From NCBI GenBank assembly GCA_029641185.1, contig JAPWGK010000014.1, positions 930,001 to 994,000 on the forward strand: 64,000 nt of DNA, given 5' to 3'. Within the stretch, counting starts at the first letter, position 1. Each line of letters begins with the position of its first letter. Position numbers and translations under genes: made by a program. A model generated the notes under the pieces. That model worked only from the letters and a program-made list of their open reading frames with translations, had not been told where the DNA came from and made no database searches. Of this stretch, positions 49,985 through 61,693 are shown one piece after another. The DNA is from Pseudofabraea citricarpa (Eukaryota > Ascomycota > Leotiomycetes > Helotiales > Dermateaceae).

Positions 49985-51478
49985 ATGAGTTTGTTGCTTG
50001 CCGTACTTTCCGGTTCGACGGAAATACTCGTTAACATTCTCCGGAGTTGCGATACAATTCCGGATATGGTTGCTCTTGCTACGACATGCAAGCACCTTCA
50101 CTCTATTTTGACAGTAAATGCTGGTTCAATCATCTGGCATGTTGGTAATAATAACATATTGTGCTTTAACGATGCACTTATGGCGGTAAGCACTTGACAA
50201 CTACATTCCTAATTAATGTCACTAATATCCTACGTACAGGTACGAGCCACAGAGATTGTCAGAAAGACCCAGCTGAGCGGTCAATTGCCACCTGAGCCAT
50301 TTCCTATTCAAACTCTAAGTGGGACTGTATGTAAACCAACTCTACATGAATTGGAAAGCATCTGCAATTTACAACACATGATGCGATGCATAGAGCATAT
50401 GATTTTCAACTGGGAGCTGGATGATTACCATTTCCATATTATACGAGACTTAATTGACTTCGATAATATTGAGGAACGCGGATGGGACTCCTGGAAACAG
50501 AACTTTTATAGGTCTATGTACAGAGTCGTGCTTGCGGGTGCCGTATGCTCCAAAGCTTATACTGAGCCATTTTACCTAGCAGCCAAGAAGGGAGATGTCG
50601 GTTTCTTCAATCGCTGGCAGCGCCGGCATGCGTCAATGAAAGAGTACCGAGCATCTGGTCATGTACCTACGAACGATGATATTGAATACCTCAGACGGTG
50701 GCCGGTATATAATTTTGATGCCGAAGACCAAACCGATGTTGCAAATCAGAGAGACAAGGAGCTAGAAAACTGTTTCGGCCCCCTTGCGGAATGGCTTGTC
50801 CTGGATGGAAAGTCCAGAAATGGAAAGATTTTCACGTCACCTGGAGTAAATGCCAATGATCCTCCTGTGGAAATTCGTCCAGAGAACGGCTGTGACGATA
50901 TTTTGCGTCTTGTTGCGGCATACGAGCATCTAAGCAGGAAGATTGTTTGTGGAGATGGCAAGAATTATTACGGGCGGGTAAATTGGCGTAAGGGTGAACC
51001 TCCAAAGATAGATGGCCGAGTGAGGAAGGTTTCAGTTGTTTTGTTTGGAGTCTTCCAGGTCGAAGAAATCACTATGCCAGCAAAAGTGGAAGATGCTGCG
51101 AATCTTTACTTGATCGCAAATCCTATACCCGGCACCTCTGGAGATTTCATAAATCCGAACAAAACCACCACATCTGGCATGGACCTCTGGTCTTCACATT
51201 GTCTTGATATATCTAAGGTGGTTGGATACGTCGAGCAATTTTCTACAAGGTCGAACACCCATGACGGCCATCCAGCCCCCGATGCAATGCTTCTGTTCTT
51301 CGCCTTCGCCTTCCGAAAGCATTACGCTCTAAAATTTGCCTCGGATTGTTTCGAGGTTAGCACTGATGCATCGTACAGATCACTTGCAGAGCCTGCGATT
51401 TTCTCCGAGCCTCAAGGTGGTGAAGAAGTACTCACGAGTTATGATACGCCAGTAGAATACAGCCGACAAGATTGGTAG
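49985..51478 (+). CDS. F-box-like protein, unknown function
   Basis: Exons 49985-50185 and 50240-51478 (54-nt intron) give about 479 residues. Near the N-terminus the pattern STEILVNILRSCDTIPDMVA followed by LATTCKHLHSIL resembles an F-box helix bundle, the part that would bind Skp1 in an SCF ubiquitin ligase. The remaining 400 residues show no domain I recognise. They are rich in aromatic and charged residues and include WELDDYHFHIIRDLIDF and a YEHLSRKIVCGDGKNYYGRV segment. There is no signal peptide, so it is intracellular. Many such F-box-like genes without known targets occur in filamentous ascomycetes. The start was chosen to fit the F-box start; an ATG at 49901 is also in frame. Confidence 0.65.
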
Positions 51479-52256
51479 TTCTGTTTTGATGAAATATTTA
51501 CCTTTGATCATATATTATCAATAGTATTAAAACATACTTCACAGGTTACCAGTCTAGACGCTGGTGTTAATATTCCCATGTGTATTTGTTTGTTGAGGCT
51601 AAAAATGCACTCAGCAGGTTGAGAGTTTAGCGACGTATATAATGTTTAATCTCCTCAAAACGCACTCCACGGCGTAATAGACGGTTATTCTTCTGCATCT
51701 ATCAGCGGTATGACAATATCCTTTTAATTATGTATACATTTGTAGGTTCACTAGATCCGGAGTGGAGCGTTTCTACTGGCATACAATTTCTCGTGTTTTT
51801 TCTCCTCTTTGGGCCTCATTCCGAGTCTTTGACGGATCTGGAAATGTGGAACTCTTATCTTCAATACTTTTGCTACTTATCACAGAACTCCATGCAGGGC
51901 GCAACCTCTATCTGGTATCCACACATAAGGGCCCTGACATTCTGCTTTCAGAAGCTTGTAATTAGTGGATACTTCTGAAATAAGCTTTGCATGAAGATCA
52001 TGGGAATACTCCTGGCTCGGAATAGTACCATGTAGTATGACCAATCACTGCCCTCTGGAGAAGGAAATAATGGCTCTTCCAGATTTGGCTAATTTCTTCA
52101 ACTTGGCTCTTCATGTTCAAGGTGTCATTCTTGAAATTTCAGTATCTGGAGAAGGAAGTGAGCTCTTGCTCATATCACTGCGAATCTTCTTATTACTAGC
52201 ACAGATAACATACCTTATTTCCACGCCAGAAGCACACTTACGTGCTTGTTTTTAAA
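51479..52256. other. intergenic region, no gene seen
   Basis: 778 bases. AT-rich in parts, with two short open frames lacking any family pattern. The promoter of the nuclease gene must be at its right end. Confidence 0.5.
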
Positions 52257-53728
52257 ATGATCAAGTTATTTACTGTTCTCATAGCACTTCTCAAAATTAC
52301 TATTGCGGCCAATATTTGGCCCGGACCGGTTACGACGACGACGACGAACAACGTAGAACAATGGACAGCATCAGTAGCAAAAGATTCTACTGAAGATTAT
52401 ACTTACACCGGTATGTTGGCTCTCTTCAGGACAAGCACAGTCTCAATCATGCTGGCAGTGCATAATCTGAAAAGAGAAGTGTGCAGAGGAACGTTCAAAC
52501 AGCTAATTAAATCTTGAATGTAGTCAAAAACCTGCCAGCGGCAGCCCGCCCGACTTTGGTCTATAACTGCAACATTCTCAAATCTATATGCAACAATGCT
52601 AAGCAATGGCTTCCAGCCAACACACTAACTTACGACTTTCATTATGATCGCTTACAGAACCGCGTGCCAGGAAAAGATACGACCACTGATGTCGGCACTC
52701 GTGCGAAAACTCGTGGTGGCACGGCCTGCCCTAGCAACTGGATCAATAAAGCGAGAACCGATAGCCCAGGACCTGTAGCTGGCCAGCGCTGTCCTGAAGC
52801 TGATCAACCTGAATGGGCTTACGGCTCAGATATGACCCTTTGGCCGAGTACCATATTTATGGATACCTCGACAACTCCAGCAACTCCAAGCCATAATCGA
52901 TTAGCAGCGGAGGACTTTGAGCTAAACACTGCTACGAACCAGGTAGAAACTACCTACAGACCTCTTGGGGCTGTTTATTCCTGTGATGAGTTTCCGGCGA
53001 AAAGGTATGCTGTTCCTTTCAAAAGCATCCATAATCTATCTACCTCATAGCAATGTTCCAAGCCCCGAATTATCTTTGCATTGTTATATTGTCTGATATG
53101 ATTCTTCAATTTTAATGTGTTTTTAATACAAAAATCGATAACCGAGCTTGTTGCTAATATGAAAGAGTCATATAGTTGGATTGAAGGTGGTTCTGCTGCC
53201 ACTACGTACTGTAAGCATTCTACTTCCTATATTTTCTTTGCAAAGATTTTTAACTTCTATCTGTTTTTAAATTTCAAATGCTTAACAAGGACCATAACTT
53301 ATGTGCGATATAGGTGCCCCAATAAGCCTTGGTTGCAAGATAACTAGTACGCTCGGACTAGTTAATCCAGTAACAGCCACAGACCAAGATTGGCAAGGAC
53401 GTGCACACAATACGCTACGGGTATGTCTTATTCGTTATATTATTGATTGCAAGAACTGAGCTGCTTGTCGAATGATATTGCCGTGTATGCTAAGACATTG
53501 TGGTAGAATTATTTCGCCTCGTACACACCTACAGGACGGAAAGCTGGGTTTTCAAACGATCTAGAGTACACGATCTGGGGCTTCACTTTGGAACTCCGGG
53601 ATGACGATTCTGGTGACGCTACGTGGGTTGAAGCTGGAGGACACAAACGATACTGCCATGGCCCGGTCCCAAGTAGCAAGTCAATTTGTAAACCGATCTG
53701 GGCTGATGATCCTGTACGACCTGCGTAA
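52257..53728 (+). CDS. secreted NucA/NucB-type deoxyribonuclease
   Basis: A predicted secreted nuclease of the NucA/NucB family, best known from Bacillus extracellular DNases. Five exons (52257-52410, 52524-53004, 53176-53210, 53314-53420, 53507-53728) join in frame to 332 residues. The N-terminus is a signal peptide (MIKLFTVLIALLKITIAAN) followed by a Thr-rich linker. The catalytic-core signature is SCDEFPAKR, then across an intron SWIEGG, matching the family pattern C-D-E-(Y/F)-P then E-G-G. Cysteines later in the protein (YCAPISLGCK) could form disulfides, and a downstream AHNTLRNYF segment may match the family's conserved C-terminal part. The C-terminal extension ends in a short Cys-containing tail. 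The exon order is forced by the frame, but the 171-nt third intron region should be checked with RNA. Confidence 0.7.
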
Positions 53729-54828
53729 GGGATTGGGAGAGCATGTTATATACGTAAAAGGTTGAAACTTGATTAGAATCAAATTTAGGGTTGCAAGAAT
53801 CAAGATAATCTCGAGATATAGGTTCCCTTTACCAGCTCTACATCTAGCTACCTAGGTAGATATATTTCGAATTTGAAGTCTACATACACTGATTCTATGT
53901 ATTCAAACTGCAAACTCGACTTAATGTTTCTTAACTGAGGCAGATACGGGAGGGGCTTCATCATCGATGTTGCCTTGGAGGAGAATATAGCTATACCTGC
54001 CACAGCCTGCAGGGTGTTATTAACAATCCTAAAGCCGGGGAAATTTTTATCAGATCTCAGTCCTTGCACACCTCGGCCGTATTATTCCTCTGCGGGGTAA
54101 CAAGAATATGTTTTTAGTACGCAGAATGGGAATAATGGAACAAAAGGAGTATGGCGGATGATACATACTAATTTCTACTACCTTGAAAGAGGTTTTTCTT
54201 TGGATGAACCTAGTTTGACCTATTGAATTTAAGGGATAACATGTGTACTCCAGTTGCAGTATGCAAGGGACGACCGGCGTCGGATGGTCTTTCTTCTTTA
54301 GGTGCTTTATGAAGATCCATACCTACTGGGTCTAATGATAAGAAAATCCCTCAATTTGTGAGAATGAAGAATTGGTACCCATTTATCTCAGACTCATACT
54401 GAACTATTCAATTGTTATGATCTAACCGTTTGCAGGCTCTTGATGCTTGTATCTCGCTAAACACTGCCGTTCGCACATGTCTCGCTTAACCCCTGGATCT
54501 GTAGCTGCAGCAAGGTAATAGGTAATATTAAGATAAGCTTCTTCTGAGCACTTCCGCGAGGGGTTTTCGGACCAGATCCCCAAACGTTTCATAGCGCTAT
54601 GGGGCGAGAAGAACCTTGAGTGCCACAATGTAAACTTGCAGTATGATAGCATAAACCATTGACACGAGTCATGCATATCACCCTCCTAGAGTTTGTACTT
54701 TTTTGCTTTTCTATGTTCTATTTGGCAAGATAATTAATTATTGTAGTTCTATTCTACTCTACATTTGTAGTTTCTCACTCATATATGATCAAGATTAGTG
54801 GCTTCATCCTCGGTAGCTCTTTCGGAAA
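53729..54828. other. intergenic region between nuclease and GH71 genes
   Basis: 1.1 kb without a recognised gene. Contains ACCTAGGTA-type motifs near 53850-53860. Its right end should hold the GH71 promoter. Confidence 0.5.
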
Positions 54829-57800
54829 ATGAATTTGCTGTTGAAGTTGGCTGTGTTCCCTTGTCTCTGTCTTGGGCAGGCAATAACGACGACGAGTTCT
54901 TCCCTAGAAACCAGCTCCTCGTTCAGTTTTTCAAGCGTTTGAGGAACCGTAAAGTCCTCAAATTCAAGTAGCACGAATGGCACCTTCTACCATGCTATAA
55001 CCCGATCTACCCAAACCTCACAAGAATCAAGCAGTTCAACACTTCTTATCACCTCATCTAGTTATTCAAGTCAAAACTCGAACATACCAGCAACCTCGGT
55101 AGCGAAAACGATTGAGTTGTTGCCAAGTTCATGGAACTCCACCTCTTCAACTTCATCGGCAACTCTTTCCTCCTCCGGCAATGTTTCTTCGTATTCAGGA
55201 TTCCAGGCATCAGAAAGCTTCACGAGATCTTCGCTTTCGAATGGAACTTTCGCGCAAACGACAACCACGTATCCCCAACTATCCCAAATATCTACGTCCT
55301 CAAATATAACACTTTTAAATTCAACTTCAGTACCCAACTCAAGTAATTCCTCTTTATTGCCAACAACGGAGGCATATGCTCAATCCACAGCCTCATCGAA
55401 TTCCAATTCAACATTGGCATATTCTCAAAGAAATGGTTCCATACATTTACCACTTCAAGCCAAGATAGCCGAAATTACAGCTGCGAGTGTGGCTATAACT
55501 GGTCCTAGATCAGTATTTGCACACTTTATGGTAAGCAATTAATTTACTAGCGTTATCCAGTCATTGTTTTATGTCAAATCAATTCTACGCTTTCATTTCG
55601 TCTTAATCAAAATTACTTACTATATTCTAGGTTGAGAATGTTGTTGGTTGGACTCAAGCACAATGGCAAGCAGATATGCAGTTAGCCAAGAGCGCCCACA
55701 TTGATGCGTTCGCACTTAACATCGCATGGTATGGCGATGAAAGCACCTTTACAGGGCCTCTGGCTCTGGCGTTTGCAGCTGCAAATGCCGTTGGCTTCAA
55801 ATTGTTTATCTCTTTTGATTACACAGGCGGCACTGATGTTTGGCCCGAAGCTGAGGTTATCAGTGTTTTGCAAGCTCATGGAGGTGATGGTGCTTATTAT
55901 AACTATAATGGTCCCTTCGCATCAACTTTTGAGGGGCCAGACAATGCTGAAGACTGGAAAGCAATCAAAGCAGCGACCGGTTGCTTTCTCATTCCAGATT
56001 GGTCTTCGGTCGCAGCCAACGTAGCGCTTTCATCTGGGGTTGCCGACGGACTGTTCAATTGGGCTGCCTGGCCGTGGGGAGCTAAATCTATGGATACTTA
56101 CATTGATGCATCTTTCTTGCAATATTTGAATTCTTCAGGCACTCCTTTACCCTATATGATGCCTGTATCTCCTTGGTTCTACACAAATTTACCTGGGTAT
56201 GACAAGAATTGGGCTTGGCGTGGCGATGACCTATGGTTTGATCGTTGGCAGGAAGTTATGGCAATAGGACCAAATTTCGTGGAGATTTTAACCTGGAACG
56301 ATTACGGAGAATCTCATTATGTCGGCCCGTTACACGACGAGGAATACGACCTTTTCACTGTTGGGAAAGCACCCTTCAACTTTGCCAGTAATATGCCACA
56401 CGAGGGATGGCTACTATTTCTTCCCTTTCTGATTGACACCTACAAGAACTTGAACCCAACAATCACTCAGGAGGGTCTCGTTTCATGGCACCGTCTGACT
56501 CCAGCATTATCCTGCAGCAACGGCGACACAGTGGCTAACACAGCTAGCCAACTTCAGATCGAATTCGAAGTATCAGCAGTGATGCAGGACAGAATATTTT
56601 ATGATGCCCTTCTCATCGACGATTCTGCTACTGTGGTAGTCTCTATTAATGGAGTAAATCAGCCTGTTACAGCTTGGAGTAACAGTCCAGATGGTGGCAT
56701 TGGCTTATATCATGGTAGTGTTCCGTTTACATCAGGCACTGTCGGACCTGTCGTTGTGACACTACTAAGAGGCTCCACTACCATTGCTACAGTTTCCGGT
56801 TCTTCAATATCAAATAGTTGTCCTGATAATGGCCTCACAAACTGGAACCCTTGGGTGGGAGGAGAGTTTGGTGGACCAGCTGTTTCGGCGACACCAACGC
56901 TTTCGATTTCTGAACAAGCTTGTGTAGCCGGGACTGGCGCATATGATTTCGCAGATCTATGCGAGTTTAGTTGCAGTCACGGATATTGCCCTATAGGCGC
57001 TTGTACCTGTCTCAAGATGGGTAAACCAATAGTGGAGCCTGCTCCGAGCGGTAAGTTTGCCTTTCCATGCTTGTTATTTGGAGGATTTATTATGCACAAC
57101 CTTTCCAAATCTTGCAGAATTGAAAGCAGCTCAACGATACTAACTCAAAAAAACCATAGGCGCAGCTGGCTATCCTGTAGCAGGAAAAAATGAAGATTAT
57201 GACGGCTTGTGTGCTTTTGATTGTAGTTACGGTCACTGCCCTGCAGACCTCTGTGGGCCAGTTAAAGTCCCACTGGAGACACCTGCTAGCTCACCTTTTC
57301 TTCCACCAGCATGTACTTCAGGGACGGGACTAACAACTGATCTCAACGACCTTTGTGAATGGTCTTGCACTTATGGTTACTGCCCTATAAGGGCATGTAC
57401 CTGCTTGACCGAAGGTGTTTTAGTCGATCCACCTAAAGCCATTTCTGGAATCACTGGTTATGCTCTCGACGGCTCCAGTTTAACAATCAACGACCTCTGT
57501 AAGTTTGCTTGCAAGCGTGGGCACTGCACAGATACTGTGTGTGGTTACTCCGACTCATCAACTACTGCTGGTGGTTCTGGTGGTCTCAATGGTGCAGGAT
57601 GGTTATCTCCCGAGTCTGCAACTGTTATTCCATTCTCTGCAACGACTGTTGCACCGACAGCAACGTTTACCATTGGAGGTGCCGTCACTACAAACATCAA
57701 TGCGCAACCAAACGATGGAAATCAGAATGTTCCGCAAGGGCCAGGTGCAGATGAATGCGACGTATGTAAATCCCTTCGAGTTCATTTCCTAAAATGCAAG

Positions 57801-59733
57801 TTCATTTTTCTGCGCCCAAAACTAATTTGGTTCACGTTTTCGTGACTACTAGAAATGCGATTTAGCCAGATTAATCACTTCAACTTGCTGTGGCACTGGT
57901 GGAGGAGTATCTAACCCCATAGAAATCGCTCCAAACACGCCCATCCCCAGAAATCTCATCCTGCCGTTAGGATTTATTCCAAATCAACAAATTGTGGATA
58001 TCTGGGGCTCAACATATCCAGCAGGAACAGCTTTAGCTGGAGAGACTATCATCGGAGCTGGAACTGTATTCCCATTTCCGTTTGAAATCCCAGCAGGCTT
58101 GGATTAAAGCGATATATACACACCGGGTAGTACGGATCCCAACGCAATCGACTCGACTGTGAACGGGACCATGTATATTATCACAACCTTCTGGACTGGA
58201 GATCACACCATTTACTGCAACTATCCTTGTGTCATTCTGTTTCCTCCCATTACTAGCACCACAACTTATACACCATCACCTTTCTACTTATCGCTTAGTG
58301 GAAGTTCGGGATCAGTGACACCACCAGTCCAAACGACGGAGTTGATTAGAATATCCAAAACCACAGTCACGAGTTCTCGTGGGTCATCACCAACGAAGAC
58401 TATCGTTCCAATTCCTGCTCCCAAGCCTTTGTGTATAAGGATTACTGTACCATTTTTGGGGACAGTCACGATTGGTTGGTGCCCCCCAAAACTTGATCCA
58501 TTTCCACCAAGCATCGTTATACCGCCAGTGACGATTCTTCCTGTCCCTCCCGGATCTACAGCTGGACCAGTTAATCCAAAGAATGTACCAACGTCGGAAC
58601 AAGAAGAGGTAAGAAGCTTTATAGCTCAGCCCAAAACGGATTGTAGGACTGGCTAATTAGGACAAATTTTTAGGAAGAAAAAGAAGAAGACGAAGAAGAT
58701 CAGGATCAGAATGGAGTGTGCCCATTTGTCGAACCCCCGGAAATAGATTCCGATGAATATGACGTCCTCTATCTCCCTGACCAGATTCCTGATGTCTATG
58801 ATTCAATGTATGATATCAGAACAGGTGCGGATGCCACCACAACGACTACTGCTAGCACAGCAGCAACAGGAGCAGGTACTGGAACTCCCAAATCTGTATC
58901 GACGGTCTACGTCACCATAACAGCATCAGCGAGTCCCCCTCCTGTAATCACTGTAACACAGGTTACGGTTGTCACTCCTAAATCGGTGCCGACTGTGTCT
59001 ATTCCATCGCCTTCGCCAAATCCAGAGCCTCCGACACCAGATCCATCCACTGAGGTTAAGAAGTGCTTCAAATCTGGGCGGGAGATACTTGGGTCTTCTG
59101 TTCAAGACGCTATGGATAGCTTCTGCTCTTGGGCCGACGGCACAACTATTAGTGGTAACGATCATCTAAAGATGAGAGCTCCGGGTAAGTCATAATTCTT
59201 CGGAGTACTGTCTTTTTGTTTTTTCCTTTTGGTTCTTCTAGTCCAAGGTACATACATGTTCCGGAGGTATTTATCAACCTGACTTGCAAAATAAGCGATG
59301 GCCAACATGATACAGTTCTCTATGCTCGATTGAAAATTCGTATCAAATACCTTTTTTTAGTAATGCGTAGAGATGCTTTATTAGTGAAAGCCAAATGCAC
59401 TGCAACTCTTTCCTAATTTTTCATTGGTTTTTATTATCACCAAAACGAGAAGTGCTAACATAAAGTGATCATTCAATAGGTGATGTAGCTTCTGTCGTGG
59501 TAGTGTCAGTCTACGGGCTCAACAACTGCGAATTCAAGATAGAGGAACAAGAATGCAAACGAATCTTCGACCAAGTAAAGGGTTGCAAACATTACACGGG
59601 TGATCTTCTACGCATCGGAGGACAAGTTACGAGCAATTGTGCCATATGGACTCTAGATCCACAGACAGACCTAGGGGGCGGCAGCTGCATACCAATTCCG
59701 CTTTTTGAGCTCTTTTGCGAGTTGTTTGGTTAA
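54829..59733 (+). pseudogene. GH71 alpha-1,3-glucanase with long Cys-module tail, interrupted by two in-frame stop codons
   Basis: Alpha-1,3-glucanase (mutanase-type) gene for a wall-degrading enzyme of about 1400 codons. Exons: 54829-55530, 55631-57050, 57160-57761, 57853-58608, 58674-59184 and 59480-59733. A signal peptide (MNLLLKLAVFPCLCLGQAI) and a Ser/Thr-rich linker precede the GH71 domain, with VFAHFMVENVVGWTQAQWQ, AFALNIAWYGDES, LFISFDYTGG and EILTWNDYGESHYVGP. The tail carries several Cys modules (ADLCEFSCSHGYCPIGACTC and three relatives), Ser/Pro-rich stretches and a C-terminal Cys-rich domain ending FELFCELFG. A TGA at 54940-54942 (codon 38) and a TAA at 58105-58107 interrupt the frame. 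The frame and splice sites continue intact after both. No in-frame ATG follows the TGA until 55528, inside the GH71 domain. It is either a young pseudogene, a readthrough gene or a sequence error. Confidence 0.7.
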
Positions 59734-60535
59734 TAGCCATAGACAGAGGCTTGGGTATTCTACAGTGCATTATTTCATGCGCACTTCTGACAGTAATTAT
59801 GATTCTTGCGTAGGGTTTTATACCCAACGTTATTTTCCTAGAAATATTAGATATTCCCACGAAGTCTACAGGCAATAATAACGTATATCCGTTTAGTAAG
59901 CCAAATTCAAGTGGGGATGAAAATAACAAGAGGTTGATAATTATGTGATGATAACTTTATATAGTAGACTAATGCTAAGAATACCCTGCAATAATATTAT
60001 AAATCCCATATAATAAGCTGGTCTCCAAAATCTATAATATAACAATGGGTTGATTCTAAGAGCTAGAAACTATATGCTCCAAACACAAGTTTCTATAGTT
60101 ACTAACTTGGAAGCTATTATCGTTGGCATCACGTAATATCGGGTTAAGACCTTTTTGTCTTAAAGCCTAAGAGCTTAATATTATTATTTACTTAAATTTT
60201 GTCTATAAAGTTAAGTTAAAATTAATAAAACAAGAGACGTAATTACTCCTATAAGTGTCATAATTACCATTAATCTTATCCTTTAAAGTATTCCTGTTAT
60301 AAATCGTAATCTTTTATAGTTATATTGTGAACTAGAGCGGTAATATACCTACCAGGTGACGAAAATTTGTGATGTTTTTTTATATACTTGTTAGACAGAT
60401 AGACATACTAAGAATACTACTGGTATTAACACCACATGTGCAGTTATAAACCAAAAATACAATATCGCTCGAAGATATATTTCATTCTTATCCAAGACTC
60501 TGTTGATCGACTATCGGAAATCCTAGTCCTAAATC
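59734..60535. other. AT-rich intergenic stretch, RIP-like
   Basis: About 800 bases between the GH71 stop and a small gene on the opposite strand. 59940-60420 is conspicuously rich in A and T with many TA dinucleotides and stop codons in all frames, as expected of a RIP-degraded repeat. No gene seen. Confidence 0.55.
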
Positions 60536-61064
60536 CTAGCCACTTTCAGAATCTAGATGTCCATACCCAATCTCAGGTGCGACGTCGAGATCGTCCTCAG
60601 ATGGCCACACCGGTAAACCATTCTTCTTCCCGACAGAATCTGCTTTCTGACCAGCATGAGTTGCTCCCGTAAAATCTAGATTGTCTTTACCAGCAACATA
60701 GCCATGGCAAGCTACATGGGTACCGCTAGCGAGCTGGGCTTCATCTTTGTAGCAGAGAGTGACGTGCCATCCTAGAGGATCTTTCTGGTGTCTACCATTG
60801 ATACTCGTGGTGTCATGCTCGTTGGACCTATTATTCATAGTCTGGTTAGCTGGTTTGAGCCCTACTCATTTAGGGTCACTGCGTTTCCAGGTACTAAATA
60901 CGTTATGAAATGAGCGTTGCTTACCGAATGAGAACAGCTTTAGGATAAAGTTTCTTGTCTCTTGCAGTCCGATAGGCCAACGCAACCATTTGTCGTAACC
61001 TTGCAGGATCTTCGGGCATCATCCCCTTATAGAAATAATACTTGACAATATTGACGGTAGACAT
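60536..61064 (-). CDS. small conserved-looking protein, unknown function
   Basis: I do not recognise the family by name. Exons on the minus strand 61064-60925 and 60827-60536 (97-nt intron, GTAAGC...AATAG) give 143 residues. The N-terminus reads MSTVNIVKYYFYKGMMPEDP and continues with a helix (ARLRQMVALAYRTARDKKLY). The second half is Gly/His-rich with DPLGWHVTLCYKDEAQLA and THVACHGYVAG, and the C-terminus is acidic. It has no signal peptide or membrane span. The smooth splice, the compact composition and a clean start support it as a real gene rather than a chance frame. It is probably divergently transcribed from the kinase gene at 61694. Confidence 0.6.
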
Positions 61065-61693
61065 GAAAGCTGAGTGAAAGAAGATGGATTTGAAGTACTG
61101 GTGGGAGATAAGAGAAATTGCTTGAGTAAAATTAAAACTCTTTCCTAATTGTCGGTTCTCTCAGGTTATTGACAGGTCATACTAGGTATTCAGGTATTCA
61201 CTAGTATGGATATTGTTGATTGTTAAAAGATTGATCATCGTTAAGTCTACGGAGGAAAGGGAGTTATATCAATACGGAGGGATAGGTGACTGTTCCTTAG
61301 CTTGGAGGCACTCGTGACTCGGCTCAGAAACCGGTGAGAAGTGTTTCAACACTAATATTCTTCCACACCTTGTGCGAAACAGTTGTGATTTCACTATTCA
61401 TCCTTGAATCTAGTTCCACATCTCCTGCTAATCTTTTTGGGGCTCACTGTTCATCCTTAATGCCGCTGAGGTGATGCAGACTCGCGCGCGCTTAACCAAT
61501 AACCCCACTAAATTTGGACCGAGCGCAAGCTTCAATACCACAGCCAGCCAGCCACCTACCTCCCTCTGGCAATCACCAAATTACCACAAGAATCTAAAAC
61601 TAGAAATGACGATACCCGCCAGAGCACTGCCTCATAGCTCATCTCCCACTTCTTCTTCATCCTCCGTTTTCAGGCATTCATCTTGCACATAAA
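61065..61693. other. divergent promoter region of small unknown gene and kinase
   Basis: 629 bases between outward-pointing genes. A pyrimidine-rich stretch (CCCACTTCTTCTTCATCC) precedes the kinase start. No other element seen. Confidence 0.45.

Noticed and set aside
57853..59733. separate gene starting after the TAA at 58105
   Set aside because: The same frame and splice phases continue from the GH71 gene, and no promoter or signal peptide is seen before the next ATG.
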